Made by a program: the position numbers and the translations under genes. The notes beneath the pieces were generated by a model, which made no database searches, had not been told where the DNA came from, and was given only the letters and a program-made list of their open reading frames with translations. From Lytechinus variegatus (taxonomy: Eukaryota; Echinodermata; Echinoidea; Temnopleuroida; Toxopneustidae), in the NCBI RefSeq assembly GCF_018143015.1, contig NC_054755.1, positions 11,448,124 to 11,512,123 of the forward strand: a stretch of DNA of 64,000 nucleotides. The letters are read 5' to 3'. This document shows, piece after piece, positions 47,830 to 61,779 of the stretch (the first letter of the stretch is position 1; every line of letters begins with the position of its first letter).

Positions 47830-47987
47830 AATAGCGAATATTCTTATTCGTGCAATGGTGCGAGATTTCGCATTCGGTGAAAGAAAGAAACGCTCTATTC
47901 AACTCGGCTAACGCCTCGTTGAATAGAGCAACTTTCTTTCACCTCATGCGAAATCTCGCACCATCGCACTCATGCCTATTCGCTATT
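47830..47987. repeat. Long foldback hairpin, about 70-bp arms, 14-bp loop
   Basis: The left arm 47830-47903 contains AATAGCGAATA, GGTGCGAGATTTCGCAT and CTCTATTCAAC; the right arm 47918-47987 contains the inverses GTTGAATAGAG, ATGCGAAATCTCGCACC and TATTCGCTATT. A few small mismatches and gaps. No ORF. Confidence 0.88.
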
Positions 47988-48609
47988 TGTATACTGTTCT
48001 GCGCTAGGCTTTGCGCTTCTGAAAGAGCAAATACCAGTCATCGCATTCTTGCATTAACTCTGTCATGTTATGGACCCCATAGCACAGAGGTTTGCAAATC
48101 AGTCACACAGAGATCATAGCCAATCAAGATCATTGTTCTATGCACATACTTTTCAAAATACTCAATATTGACCAATCAGAATCGTCATTGGAAATTTGCG
48201 ATGATTGCAAATCATTTTGTGACCGGGACCAGTAATTCTAAGCAGTGGCATCAATGATCACCGCACAATGAAATCATTTTCATCCTGTTTATAATTTTAT
48301 TTTGATTTCAATTTGGTAGATTGTTGGACTTTTTTCACAGGTTGGAAAAGAATTGTGATAGCATGCAACAGAGAGTTTCTTTGTCCAGTCATTGGGCACG
48401 AAATGAAACTGAAGTCTTTGAATTTATCCACTTCGCATTTGATTGTAGTTAATGAAATAACGATATGATGTTTTTGACCCAAATTTAGTGTTACCTTTTT
48501 CAGGTGATTTTGCATATATGCAATATTTCATTGAATCAATGTTTCTTCACTCGTATTTGGTAAGATGATTATCTCATGCTAGTAATTATGTCATGAATTT
48601 AAACAGTTA

Positions 48610-48935
48610 TGATATTGGTTTCACCTGTCACCGCCAGTTTTGCTTGAGATTCTGCAACCAACACCTGATGCTGATATTGTGCTTGCATCATCATTAGGTG
48701 CAAGGTGTACTTCTTGGTGTTTTTCCTACCTGCCATGGCCAGATTGGTTTGTGATTCTGCACTCAACACCAGTGTCAATATTGTGCTAGTGTCATCATTT
48801 GGTGTAAGGTGTACTTTCAGTTTCAGGTGTGTATGCTCACCTGTCTGGACCAGATTTAGTTGTGATTGTGCTCCATTGTGACTACCAGTATTGTTCTGGT
48901 GCCATTATTTGGTGTTAGGTGTAGGTGTTACTTTA
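48610..48935 (+). repeat. Three-copy tandem repeat, about 110-bp unit
   Basis: TGATTCTGCA(C/A)-CAACACC, then ATATTGTGCTTG(T/C)-TCATCATT(T/A)GGTG, then AAGGTGTACTT recurs from about 48648, 48751 and 48860 with increasing divergence. No coding frame spans the units. Confidence 0.75.
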
Positions 48936-51900
48936 TAATATGATTATCTGTATAAAAAGCTTATGTGGCTTTTCCACCCACTTAACACCGAACACACAAA
49001 AATATGAAGCCATACTGTGCAAAGCAAATTATGGGGTGCTTTATGAAAACTATAGTTGGTAGAATATGGTTCAGCAACTCACTTTATAACAGAAAATTTC
49101 CAGCATAAACTAAAAATATGCATAATAGATCACTTTCAAATTTACAAAAAAATGGCTATCCATAAGAGATCAACTAAATGTAGGCTACAATATTTCTTTT
49201 ATGTTTTGGTTGAAATGTACATTACGTCATCTGCTTATTTTTATGATATCTTTGGTTTTGTTTATGTAAATACTGAAAGTAAATATGGTGAGGTTTATAC
49301 GTACCATATTGGTACACTTATCTCAGGGAAACTAATACTAAAATGTTACAGTTGTCTAAAAAAAATGTTTGTTCTATATGAATTTTGTTTAAGGGCTATC
49401 GGTAAGAGATGTAGTATGTAGTGTTCTGTAAAAATGAAGAAAAAAGTAGATAAATGAGGACAAAAGAAAATGTCTGGTATCTGGACTCACTCATTTAAAG
49501 TTTGCGGTTGTGTAAATTTGGTTTTGGTTGCATTTTCTACATTGTTCGTGGTCAATTACAGATGGTAAATATTAAGGTAGCAAATCATTTTTTTTTCAGA
49601 AAGGAGTTCATTTATATCATGCTCGACCCACTACAGGTATTAAAGGTAAATGGGGACCTGTAGGAATTCATTCTGTGAAATGAAGAGCATGTACATTAGT
49701 AGCTGCTCTGCTAAAGCCAGGGTAATTATGCTTCATTGCTATTGAGCGCTTAAGACTTTTGAAAAAGTCAATGAAGTGTTTGACATTATCATAATGTGGA
49801 GTGATAAGTGATTGTTGGTTTCCCACAATCAGTTTGGTTTGACGTTTTGAGTAAAAGCCAAACCAGTATCACAAGATACCCATGACACAACTACGAATCT
49901 GTCAAATGCCTACTGGAAAAATTAGAAAGCTTAGCTTGCAGTTGCATCAGGTTCTCACATAAGTTTTCAAAAAGTGATTGAGAACTTCGAACAGCTTGGT
50001 TTACCGTGTTTCATTGTCAATATCAATTTTTAAAAAACTTTGTAAATCCAGAATTGGATTGCAGATATAATAATATAATAATAATAATAATAATATGTCC
50101 ATTTATATAGCGCAGTTACTATGTGCATATACTCAACTGCGCTTTGATACTTGATATCATATTATCAGATAGTATGCAGAGGAATGTCGATTTGGTGTAA
50201 AGATTCAATGAGGAACATATTATTCAGGGTATTGAAGTGTCTGAAATTGCTCTCATTTTTACAGTATTTTTTTGTTGCTTTTTCATCTACCTCCCGTATT
50301 GATTTTGCTTGGAGGAAAAAAGGGGCAGCCACCTCTTTTTTTTATTCCGTGCTTTTGAAGAATTCCGTTGTCAAGGAGTAGATTGGTGTTGTTTTTCTTT
50401 TAATAGAGTACAGAGGTACAAATGTTTTTTGTTCCCCGAAATTTGTAAAAATGGGTAGTTTTGTGATCAAATGGGGTTTAAGCTTTGGATTTTGACTTCA
50501 TAGGTCAATTGCTTGCATGGTTTAAAAGTATACATCTTGCATACACCATGCATGATTTTAATTTGTTTGTTTTTTGAGAAATACCTCAAGACATTAGCCA
50601 ACCAAACGGCATGTTGTCAAAAATGTTCCTTCAATTGTAATTCAAGAATATTCCCAAAATCAACCGTAATCGGATGTTGAAATTCTGTTGCAATCGAACG
50701 CAACTCAACTACAAATTCGCATTTAATCAAAGGAAATGAGTGTGAATTTTAGACTTATGATTGAATTAAAACTGATTGAAAGTTTCTTGCATTGATTATA
50801 CCAAGCTATAAGGACAGCACGTCTTACAAAGTCTTGAAAGCAATGTGTGGTCAAATTACTTCATATATGAGAGGGGAAAAGATAACACAACACTTTACAT
50901 ATATTGCACTTTTTAAATGACTTTTCAGTCACCATTTTAATGTAATTTTCTGAAACGCAATCCTAATAATCAAGTATTGAGGGTTTAATTTTGCAAGATC
51001 AATTATATTAATTCATCTCTAACCTCTCGCACAATTTGCAAAAAAATATATAATTATCTTTTTGTCAAACCACTTTTCACTGTACAAATATCTATTACCA
51101 TGTTTAGCCCAGTAATTTAGGCTGTTTTGCGGGGAGATGGATTTGTTTTATCTTTTGGGGGAAAACGTCCTTTATTTATTTGCGGTATTACAGATCTTCG
51201 ATAATCGATCAATTTCCATTGGAACCTTCTGCAATTTCCTGCCTCATAACATTGTATTTATTACAAGGCACCTCATGCACGTTTCTTGCAATGCTGGTCG
51301 AATGTTTGAATGTAGTCTTAATAGCTCTTGTTCATATATTTATATTGAATTGCAACAAACTTGGTATACCTGCACTTTTGTATTTACTTGTGATATTGCA
51401 GTTTTGAGTTTATTGCACTTGTTTGGTTATATTTTTGTACGAGTAGTGTACATGGAAATTAAGTTTTGATGAGTATGCTTATTGGTTCTATCGTGTTTTT
51501 TGTTTAAGCCATAAAAGAGTTAAGTTGTGTTTATGAAAGGTGACTTTCTGCCTCAATGTCTGTCAGGATGTTATAGTCTTTGTACCAGACCCTGATATGG
51601 ATCATTTGAATTTTGTTTGTATAGTTGGATGAGAATTTGTTAAAAAGCTATCTCAGTATTTTTGCACAAAGTCATTTTCATTGATTAATTTTGGTTTTAT
51701 TAAAAGAAAATGAGATATGAAAGTTCAATATTATTATTATAGGATGATTGTGTAATATCACAAAACTTGTGTAGTGTACATTAGGTTTTAGCATGGGCAT
51801 ATAACATACAAATCACTGAATATAATGAAATATGACCAGATGGTTGAATTCTAAAGCCTTTGTTCACTACTGATAATACATCCCCCCCAAAAAAAAAAAA

Positions 51901-53206
51901 AAAAGTTATACTTTGAAATACATTTTGGAATTATACCTTACTGTGTCAAGGGAAAATACATATTGGCTTGAATTTCAAAGCTCTTTATATTTCTTCTGAA
52001 TAAATCAATGTGTGCTAGGATATGGAAGGGTATATGTTTGCTTGTTATTTTGATATTAAAAAAAAAGAACTGCATCATGATTGTATAAGAGGCACTGAGA
52101 AGCGCTATGATTTTTTTTCGTGGGATTTTTCTTAACTATATTTTTGCATCTTATTTCTCATCTCAAAAGGAGACTTGATCTGTTCTTCTTGTGACAATAA
52201 TGACCCATCATGTTAGATCTTTTAACATGGAAGTAAGCGTTGGCTCATTTCATCTTTTGTTTTCCATCCAGGCTAGAGTTAGCATAAGGGATCCATTTCA
52301 AATCTATGATGGTGTTTTAATTTTCAATAGATAACCAGACATACATTGATTGTGAAAGTTGTGTCGTGAATCGTTTTCAAAATTTATAACTGTAAAAACA
52401 ATCACCGATACAGTTGAAGGGACTTCTGCTTGATCTTGAAGAAGTAATCTGGAACAAATTTTCTAATAGCGAGACATGATGTTTTAAAAGTAACAATGAC
52501 GGTTATTACAAACCGATATCCCTTATCAAAGTGAGAATGATATTGCTTTAACTTCTAGTAGTCATTACTTTGTAGGTGCTTGCACACTTTTAATGAAGCA
52601 GGCGCTTGCAAAATGTATGCTTATAAAGTCTATGAATCATTTCCTGGTACAGAATGTGTTCTTCTATGTTCACATTTTGTTTTAACTTTCTAATATTGAA
52701 TGCAAGAGAATTGTATCCGATATTCCTATTGTAAAGTAACTCAGTGCTATTTCTTCTTTGTCTTGTTATGAACATTTTCACACATCCAGTCAACAGTAGT
52801 CTTGCATCAAGTCAAGTATGATGTCTATTTTTAACGTTCGTACTTGACGAGTTGACGATTTCAAATCTATACACTATGTGTATATTATGAATATATATAT
52901 ATATATATGAATATATTTATATTATGTATGCTCTTTCAACCAACCATCGATTAAGAGGAGAAATTCACTTTTAACACCATGATGGGTAGATATCCTCTAT
53001 CTTCCGGTGTTAAATCTGGTGTTAGTGCTATGCTTTGTAGTGGAGATTATTTTTAGTGTGATTAACATTTGAATGACATACGAACTCCTGTTCTGTAGTA
53101 TACGTATGAGCCCCATAGCAATACACTATTTGTACACTTAATCGGTAATATGTTGATGGATTATATATAATTATGTTTAGTCAGAGATTAAAGGTCCCAT
53201 GACATT
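48936..53206. other. AT-rich sequence, no gene seen
   Basis: Several 70-120-codon frames (for example 49056-49421 and 51137-51469) have the F/L/Y/I-rich composition of translated AT-rich DNA and no domain. An ATAATAATAATA run with TTTATATAGCGCAG follows at 50075-50150, a motif common in dispersed animal repeats. A (TA)n tract is at about 52893-52910. A possible + strand AATAAA with a GT-rich follow-on is at 51999-52004. Confidence 0.5.
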
Positions 53207-53400
53207 TGCTCCGGCGACAATTGCTCTGCTCTGAATTCCCCATGCTAATCGAATGAGCAACTTCAACCCTGGGTTTAACATTGTACCCTACCCTTAACCT
53301 ATCCCTGAACTTTTAACATAAAACCCTATTGCTACCCTAATCCTATATCTTAGAAGAAATGAAGCCTGGAGCAATTGTCGCAAGATTATATGTCATGTCA
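53207..53400 (+). repeat. Repeat family L, copy 2
   Basis: ATGACATTTGCTCCGGCGACAATTGCTC at the left side is partly inverse to GGAGCAATTGTCGCAAGA at the right. ACCCTACCCTTAACC and AAAACCCTATTGC lie inside, matching the 40764 copy in inverse orientation. Confidence 0.65.
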
Positions 53401-53469
53401 CCAATTATAGAGTATGTATTCATGTGTTTCCCTTTTTGTCTACCATTTTTCATCAATTTGGAACTATTA

Positions 53470-53767
53470 TGATTATAATGATAATAATGGTATATTTATA
53501 CAGGGTAGCCACTTCAGTTCGGAAAACTGTTCTCCCAGTGGGCCCTACTATTATTACCCTGGCAAAGCTAGGCTACCTATTCCGGTGCACACAGCTTTTT
53601 GAGGAATTACTTCCTACCAGTACCCATTTATCTCACCCGGGTCGAGTGCAGCACACTGTGGATGAATTCCTTGCTGAAAGAAACTACGCCATGGCTGGGA
53701 TTCGAACCCACGACTCTCTGTTTCAAAGTCTGGAGACTAATCCACTGGGCCACGACGCTCCATAGTT
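53470..53767 (-). mobile_element. tRNA-derived SINE
   Basis: Read on the minus strand, the head has A box TGGCCCAGTGG (53752-53742) and a perfect B box GGTTCGAATCC (53708-53698). A roughly 190-bp body follows, ending in an ATTATTATC-type tail near 53480. The body differs from that of the SINE at 17235. Confidence 0.75.
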
Positions 53768-55082
53768 GGAGGTTAATGAAGGAATGATCACTTTGTGTTA
53801 TAGGATACAGGTGTCATCTAATTTTTTTTTGTTTTAAGATTCAGAATATGATAATGAGATACTATCATAACTACTCCCCACACACACACATACCCACACT
53901 TTCCTGCATTCATTCATTCTTTACATCTCTTAAGATCAATTGGACAAGAAAAAGTTAGCGTACATGTAGTTGTATGTCCCTATCTCCTTCTAGTAATTTC
54001 AAATAGATGTTTTCTGAATATGTCAAGTAGAAGGCATTACCGGTAAGTACATAGACAGTCAGAAGTTATGTAACTTTCCTATTATTAAATGGATTATTTT
54101 CATATATGATTCAAATCACTTGATATGATATGCACATTCATTCGGCGAGTCATAGATTTCATTGGTCAAATTTATGATGCCATGGTGCTAAGTTATATGC
54201 ATTTGTTTATTTTTTTGCAAGGTGGTTGGGAAAAATATTAAGAATCACAAGTGCATATAACCAGAAAGATGAATTAACCTTCATTTAGAATTACGCCCTT
54301 ATTGCTCCAATGCACAGTGAGGTTTGCTACAATAGTACAAATCATATTTTAGGATCATTACCTTTCACAAACCCCCTTATGTTCCTCAAAATATACTGCC
54401 AACATACAAGAATGCATTACTACCCTAGTTCTTAGGTCCTTCTGGCAGGCAGCTGGACGTGTCACAATTTTGATGAAAAATGGTAGACAGGAACATGTGT
54501 AGAAAACATGATTCGTACTCTATGATCTTACTATTGAATGCTTCATTCGTGTTATGTATATAACTTCTTTTTTTTAACCTGTTAGAGGCAGAAGGGTGTT
54601 AAGAGGTTTGATTTCTTGCAGATCCAATACCCTTCTGTTGTTCAACAGGTCTTTTTGTGTGTAGAAGAGGGAGTACTAATATTCTTTAACAAATACTGAG
54701 AACATAAACATTGTTCACGTTGGAAATGTCATTTATGTACAAAATATGATGTATTATATCCAATTTTTTCATTATGTAATAAAATACTAAAAACAAACTT
54801 TTGGTTAATGTATCTTGTATTCATCTTGATCTATCTACATGTATATCATCAGTTGATGTTTCCGGTTCTCTTTTTGAATTTATGATCAGTTAGCCGAATT
54901 GTGATCCACTTTTATATTTGTTAAATTTCCTACCAGTTGATGATAATGATACCAATGGGGTAAATTTTACAGGAGAGCACACACCATTCAAAGACACTCA
55001 TGGCATCAGCCCAGCAACAGTTCTCTTGTATATAATAATGCTATAAATATAGACAAAATCTTTGTTATCCCATAGATATTAT
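53768..55082. other. AT-rich sequence, no gene seen
   Basis: A + strand AATAAA lies at 54778-54783, followed by a T/G-rich stretch; a possible poly(A) site for a very long HS6ST 3' UTR, weak on its own. Confidence 0.4.
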
Positions 55083-55393
55083 GGTCCGTATTCTGAAGTT
55101 GGGTTTAACTTAAACTCAGGTTTAAAATTGTGGTTTAAGTATGAAGAGCCAATTGCTACATAAATCACTAACAGTAAAGATATCATACTTCAGCTCATTT
55201 GGCTCTCAAATCATTCATAATTGTCTGGAAAGTATAAAAAGATTTTTGTCTTCACCATCGATTAATCAGGAAAGAGCACAGTAAACATAAGAAACATACA
55301 ACTTAATAAAAAAATTGATACTTTTGGCTTTCCATACTTAAACTACAACTTTAAACCTGAGTTTAAGTTAAACCCGACTTCAGAATATGGACC
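55083..55393. mobile_element. MITE family H, uninterrupted copy
   Basis: 311 bp; GGTCCGTATTCTGAAGTTGG is inverse to CGACTTCAGAATATGGACC. The interior matches 32846-33153 closely (CACTAACAGTA, AAGAAACATACAAC). Confidence 0.9.
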
Positions 55394-57160
55394 TTAAAGT
55401 CTATCCCATGGAGATTGTATGTCCATCCAAACTTAAATTGTTCAAAATTTGATGAAATGGTGCCTTAGAGTCAGAGGAGGTGAAGGCACTAAATATTTTC
55501 TGCCATCAAGTTTGAGATGGCGCTCTTCATAGTTAGAGAACCTGGTACTCTATCACAGTCAAAGTCAGCAAAAAATAATCTTCCTTCAAAGGTGATCCGC
55601 CCACTTGGCAGCGAGGTCAATCTGTCATACTAGACAGACATTTTCAAGTTCTGGGAAAGACGAAATTGGTTGCTATAGTTTCCTGTTCATATGCAAATCA
55701 GAAAGTATGAAAGACCTACAACAGCATATTCATAAGTCTAGTCTAGTTTGGCCGCTCGTGAGAGAGCAGCTACTTTTCTTAAAGCCTGACATAGAGGGAG
55801 GCTCACAAAAGTCACGTTATTCCCACTCCCCCCCCCCCTGTGTCCTCCAGTGGACGGATGGGGGGAAGAGGGGGCTTGTTAGGCCTTCTTCTTCAACCTC
55901 TATCTTTTTGTTCTATATCCCCCTCCCCCTTAGCGTACACCTTGATATGCCAGTCAAGATTTAGTTCTGTAGAACCTGTTTAAAAGAAATGCATGACACC
56001 TGTTCATAAAATAGGTCAATTATTACCTGAAGAATATGCCTCCCTCCCCCCCCTCTCTCTCTCCCTTGGCCCCCGCCCCCCCCCCCCCCCCCCTTTCCTC
56101 TCCATCAAATATTCAAACAAGAAAATCACACAAACATGACAGAGATACCACTCCCACTAAGTATGATTTTCATAATTGAATTCCTGCATTAAAGACCAGG
56201 CATTTTATTAACATATTCATCATCAATTATCAACATACATAATTAAAACATCAGCCACACTTTTCTTGCTACATATAATTCCTCCACTGCCAAAAATAAT
56301 AATCATAACTATAACGTGCCCATCACCTTACAATTTTAATCTGATTTTGTTTTTCTTCATAAAACGGTTGGAGGCATACAAAAAAGAACGAGAATGTCAC
56401 ACAAAGCACCAATATTCAGTTTAGTGCATATCGTATGACTACATTTCCCCAGTCTTTAACTCTGTATTATATACAAGAATAGATTACAATACAATACACA
56501 TTATACACACTTTACAAATCATTTCATCACGTTGTTATATCATTCAAGGAGAGTATTTGGTCGATTCGGAAACGTATTAGTAATACTAGTAGCATTTTAG
56601 AATCCTTAATTCCAAGATTACCACACAAGCTTTTTTGACTGAATTCGCTATGATGAGCAAAGCCAGAAACACACATGTAACGGTCAGGGATGAAACATTT
56701 GTGTTTTTGTAACATGTCGGACCAAGATATACAACTTCTTTGGAAAGCCAACAATGATATAATTCATTTACATACAGGTTGCTGTGCATTTAATAGTCAT
56801 ATCTACAACTGAAAATATCTGTTTGACTAGAGAATTTGGCTTAGACATATATAACACTTGCTTTTCATAATCTGGCCTGAAAAGAATATTGCTTTGACCT
56901 AGGCAAATATCGGACTTGTGAAAAGGCTGACTAATGCAAGAGTATCTGTACATGGTATAATGAAAGAATGCCTATGTTTAAGCATCATACACCCTCTTGA
57001 CAAATAATGAATATACAATATTCATGCATCATTTTTTTTTCCTTTTAAAAGAGGGGTAACAAGTTCTATTTCTAGATGAATTGTGACATCTCTGGCCTTC
57101 CATAGAAGTATCTGCATTGATTTTACAGATCTCCTTTTAAGACAGGTTCCACATACCATG
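55394..57160. other. Sequence with poly-C tracts, no gene seen
   Basis: C-rich tracts at about 55830, 56045-56065 and 56076-56093. A minus-strand AATAAA at 56209-56204 could mark a distal poly(A) site for the Rho gene; speculative. Confidence 0.4.
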
Positions 57161-57302
57161 GGTCCAGTTTCATAAAACTTGTGTAACAGCAACATAAAAA
57201 CTGTTACAAGCTACTGAAAGCATGACATTTCATTGGCTGGTTGCGAATTGGTCAGTGAAATTTTGCACTTGTTGTTGATCTCAAGTTTCATGGAACAGCA
57301 CC
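57161..57302. mobile_element. MITE family J, copy 2
   Basis: GGTCCAGTTTCATAAAACTTG at the left, TCAAGTTTCATGGAAC at the right; GCTACTGAAAGC...TTTCATTGGCTG inside as in 30344-30471. Confidence 0.7.
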
Positions 57303-57787
57303 AACCCAGATTTTGCAGAATCCACCTTTGTGAATGCGGGCCAAAGAGTCAAGACTGGTTTAGATGAATTAGGGTTAGACCGTGTGGGACGAAACCAAAC
57401 AAAAAATAGACGGTGTAGTCGCAGACCCAGGGGCAATTTATGGGTGAGGTTTCCTTCTCTTCATCTTTCACTCAAACCAAACAGAAATCATCAATCGCTG
57501 GGTGCTATTCTGATAATTAAAACCTAGGTTCAACCATTATCTAAGCTAGAATTTCAATCCACATTTCTATGAAATGCCGAGCTTCATAATATTCCTTGCA
57601 TATTCATGGCAATTATAATAAATCAATTAAAATTCATTAAAATTCACATTTTTCCTATTCTTTCTATTTCACAACTCAATTAAATCTTTTGACAACTATT
57701 TGAAAGCAGGATCAGAATCATTTTTTCTTGGTAAACAGGTTGAGAACTGGCATTCCATAAAAGTGTGGTCAAAGTTAAGCTAGACTT

Positions 57788-58027
57788 AAGGCTTGGTCCC
57801 ACTGCACTTACGGATGCAGATAGGATGTATCCATTGTGGACTTTTTGCATACGTGTTTCATACGCTCTATATCTATCGAGCATCCGCACACTGTTATTTC
57901 ATTGTTCGCCCATTTTGTCCATTGTCTGGAGCGGATGAAAATGGATAGAGCCACCCCTAAATTTTGCTTGTCCGCTGTATCCATTATGAATACGTTTTGT
58001 GTCCATCGGCCAGTGGGACCAGGCCTT
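57788..58027. mobile_element. MITE family O (AAGGC-TGGTCCCACTG ends)
   Basis: AAGGCTTGGTCCCACTGCAC is inverse to GGCCAGTGGGACCAGGCCTT; GCATCCGCAC-like words inside also repeat in both orientations. 240 bp. Confidence 0.88.
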
Positions 58028-58543
58028 CAACAAAAGCAAGGCTATCATAATATCATCCAATATGTTCAAACAGAAGAAAAAACTTGGGTGTCTGGCAGCA
58101 CCATAACCTGCAATAGAGGCATTTTTCTAGAAAGGACTTTCAAACACAGGAGTACATTAATCAGCCAGTTCGGTAACCTGACATCTGACAAAAGCTCTTT
58201 GGTTTCAGGAACTAAAATGGCTTTAAAGAGGCCATCATCACCTTTCAATTTCAATGACCTATCATCTACTGAATTCTGTCGTTCCTACAGGTTCGTGCAG
58301 GGATCTCCAGCTTCCGCAGGAAATGAATTGATCGCAAAACACAGACCCCATGTCGTAGCTTTGCAGAAGAACACGTTAAAAACCTAATAATTTAAAGAAT
58401 GTAAACTTTACAAAATATTCACTAAATATACACAGTGCAGATTACAGCAGATACAATGTAAATTGCTACTTAATTAATCAAGATAATGAGAGAATAGACA
58501 GATTCCAGCACGTTTCACTACTGTCAGATTTGTGATATCTAGA

Positions 58544-58663
58544 GCCTGTTGCGGACAGAGTTGCAATCAGACGCGACTCAAAAAAATCAGAGTATCTTGA
58601 TCTTGAACCAAAATTTATAGATTTTTCAGGTGCATTTAAATGTAACTTCTGCAGCGGGATCCA
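58544..58663. mobile_element. MITE family M, diverged copy
   Basis: AGCCTGTTGCGGACAGAGTTGC...ATGTAACTTCTGCAGCGGG corresponds to the 42182 copy with eroded ends. Confidence 0.7.
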
Positions 58664-61600
58664 GCATACATATTTTCCAAATATTCAAACCAAATGAGTC
58701 AGATTTATGAAATGTCACATTTGTTTATACCTGGCGCTACTACCTTGGTGTATCCAGTCCCACCATTCTTGTTAAATATCATTCATACCAATGACTTTTA
58801 ACAATAAAACTCATCTATCATTTTATTAAACACATGACTGGCATAACTTATCTCCTAAAGAAATTTAGATACTACGTAAACAAAAAGAAATATATGGAAG
58901 AACAGGCGTGATTTTTATAGAAAAGAAACACAATTTAGCAAATTATTATAAAAGAACTAAAAATATACAAAACGTTTGCCTCCTAATAAGCAACAGAAAA
59001 GAGGAAACTGTAAATTGGAGAACAAAAAGAAAGCTACGTCTTCTTAAGAAAAAAAGAGAAAAAAAGGAATGGATTCTATGGTGCGAACTAATGGAAATTT
59101 TCAGGTAGTTACTTCCAAAATGAAGAGAATTTTTTTCAGGTAGAAACTTACAAAACAAAGAGATAACTCCATAACACAAAAAGCACTACTGAGTGCATCC
59201 TGGAAAAAAGAAGCCATAATTTTCCATTATTTTTTTTCTGCATAGGCTATTGATTTATAGATTCATGACATTTCATTTACAACACTATGAAGCTCAGTTA
59301 TTCACTTTCGTGTTTGATACCTCTGATATGAAAGGGACACACACAGACGAGCAAGTAGAGTTTGAGATTTCAACTTCAAAATAAAAAATGGATCGAGATT
59401 AATCTGGACATACAATGACATACAGCATAAGAAACAGATGAGCAATTGACATTTCTTTTCATGCTCATTGTATATTTCCTACATGTATATTTCCTGTAAT
59501 CTCTGAGTAAAAATGAGTACAGATTCAAAAAAATGAGTTTTTGTACAAATTGTTTCCAACACGCATTGTTCGCTGATTATTTGGTCTCTTATCTCTTGAT
59601 ATTATCTGAAAACAAAATGTCTGAAGCACTGAAAATTGATCTTACTTTTTTCAGCATGTAAGAAAATTAATGGAAATGTATTTTGATGTCAAGCTTACAA
59701 AGAGTTGGAGAACAAAGCTCAAAGATTGGTCAAAATTTGTGGAAAAGAAAGGTCTTATATCTTTTCCATCCTTTTTCTTCTTCTAACAAAGAGTTCTACT
59801 GCAATAATTTTTAATTTATGACTGCATTGTTTGCCATACTCTTGGTTGAAGCAAATTCAATGACACATTTATGGGCCACATAACATAAATTTCAGCGCTT
59901 GATCTTAAGACTATTTCTATGATTTATTAAATTTATCATTATGTGGATTAAGCATACAAATCATGTCAACAACCAAAATGATTACCGTAACTTTTGTTTT
60001 ACCTGCCATCGGAATAATTATAAAATAAGTAACTATTTAATATAAAATAACTCTAATATCTATCCTGTTATCTTTACATAACATCACTATATTACAGCAT
60101 GTGTGGCCTTGCAGTTACACACATCATCGCTGGGCATGTATCTCAAACTTTGAAAGAATTCAAGGTAGCTCGGAATAAGCTTCTTCATGGCAATGTTGGC
60201 AACATCATATTGTCTAAAAACAGTTTCCTAATTCCTGTGAAGAACTTGTTCTTGGCAAAAGAAGGTTGTCGCTTTACTGTATGTTTACCTCTAAGATCAA
60301 GCTTTTTCTGCACTGTCCTTTAAAATATTTTACATTTTGAGATACTGATATAAGGTTTCAATGCCCAAGCAATGATATGAAGTTATGAACACCCAAAAAG
60401 TGGGTTCCAGACATAACTATAACCTTGATGACATAAAATCCATAACATCGAAATTTATAAATCCATTGGAAATCTGACATTTCTTTACGTGCCAGTACAA
60501 AACAAGACGATACAAAAATCATATCACTATTCCTGTGCCTGCACAACGAAATTCAAATGAAGTATTATAGGAAATGGACTCAATTCTTTGGACATTCCAA
60601 GAATATAATTACAAATTAATACTATTTTCATTGAAGAATGCATATCAAATTCACAATTCACACTGAAACAAAGTACAGGAAAATACTTGAAACAATTAAC
60701 CACAGACACATCTCGTATCAACATTCGAGTGGAAACACATCCACCATAATTTTCAATCTAAACCAACAGGCACATCAGCATAACTTTTCAATTATTATTC
60801 CATTTCTTCTTTGTACTACATCCCCCTCCCATCCTAAGATTGGATTACGCTAAAAAATATATCAATTCTGTTTGTAATGGGATTCATTTCATGCCTCATT
60901 CCACCCCCCCCCCCCCCCTCAATCAATCCATTTAATTTGAATTTGAAGGGCATGAACTTAATATGAATGTGCATACTAATCATGCAAAAAAAACTTTAAA
61001 ATAACGTAACTTTTTAGATTAACATCCAATTACATTGAAAGTTTCAGATACCCATGTTTTTTTTTTCTCCATCAATTTTTTTTTCCAGTTGAGGTGGATT
61101 TTGGATTTAATATAGAGCAGCCTTTCCTGGACAATTTCAAAGATACAAATGGCATGCAAAATTTTGTGATTTGTCCCTCGTTTTCAACCAACTGCTTTCA
61201 AAATATCAATACACAAGTTGTCGGAACACGAAAGTGAGAAATAACTAGAAAATAATTCGAAAATAAGATACGAGACAAGAGGGATACTGTAAGTATAGAT
61301 ATATATATACAATGAATATAAAATCAAGAGTTCAGGATTAATACAGATGGATATCACATGATTAACTAATACCAGTATTTCCTCAATGACAAATGATATT
61401 ATAGTGACCATTTAACATTTAAAGGTGGAAAAAAAATCATGCATATCACTTTTTCTTTACAACAGATATATATATTTATATATATATAGATATTTATAAG
61501 TTAATTTAAAAATTATCTTTTTTGACTTGTGAAAACCATGGTGTTGAAAAATCAGGAATATTGGAGAGGTTTTGATGATCAATAACCTGTTATATGAGCA

Positions 61601-61779
61601 AAAGAGTATTTTCATCCTGTATAAATGCATAGCGAAGTAGAAAAGAATAGACCATTTCACACAATGAACAGTCCTATCCCCATATATGCAAAATTTTGTT
61701 GGAAAATCACTGTACACATATACAATAATGTTATTACAGTATTGGCAGGAGTGACATATTTATCTTAAATTACTGTGTG
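58664..61779. other. AT-rich sequence, no gene seen
   Basis: A/T-rich throughout with few repeats; poly-C at about 60903-60920, TA-rich tracts at about 61293-61310 and 61465-61492. Could in part be a long 3' UTR or downstream flank; nothing decides this. Confidence 0.45.

Noticed and set aside
48610..48935. A tandem coding repeat.
   Set aside because: The units do not share an open frame on either strand.
49056..49421. A 121-codon + frame, among the longest outside HS6ST.
   Set aside because: Composition of translated AT-rich DNA, no domain, no promoter or splice context.
53690..53765. A functional tRNA gene on the minus strand.
   Set aside because: Perfect B box but continuous with a SINE body and tail, and the stems do not close.
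57836..58387. A 183-codon + frame.
   Set aside because: Its first third lies inside a MITE (57788-58027) and the rest shows no domain; chance opening.
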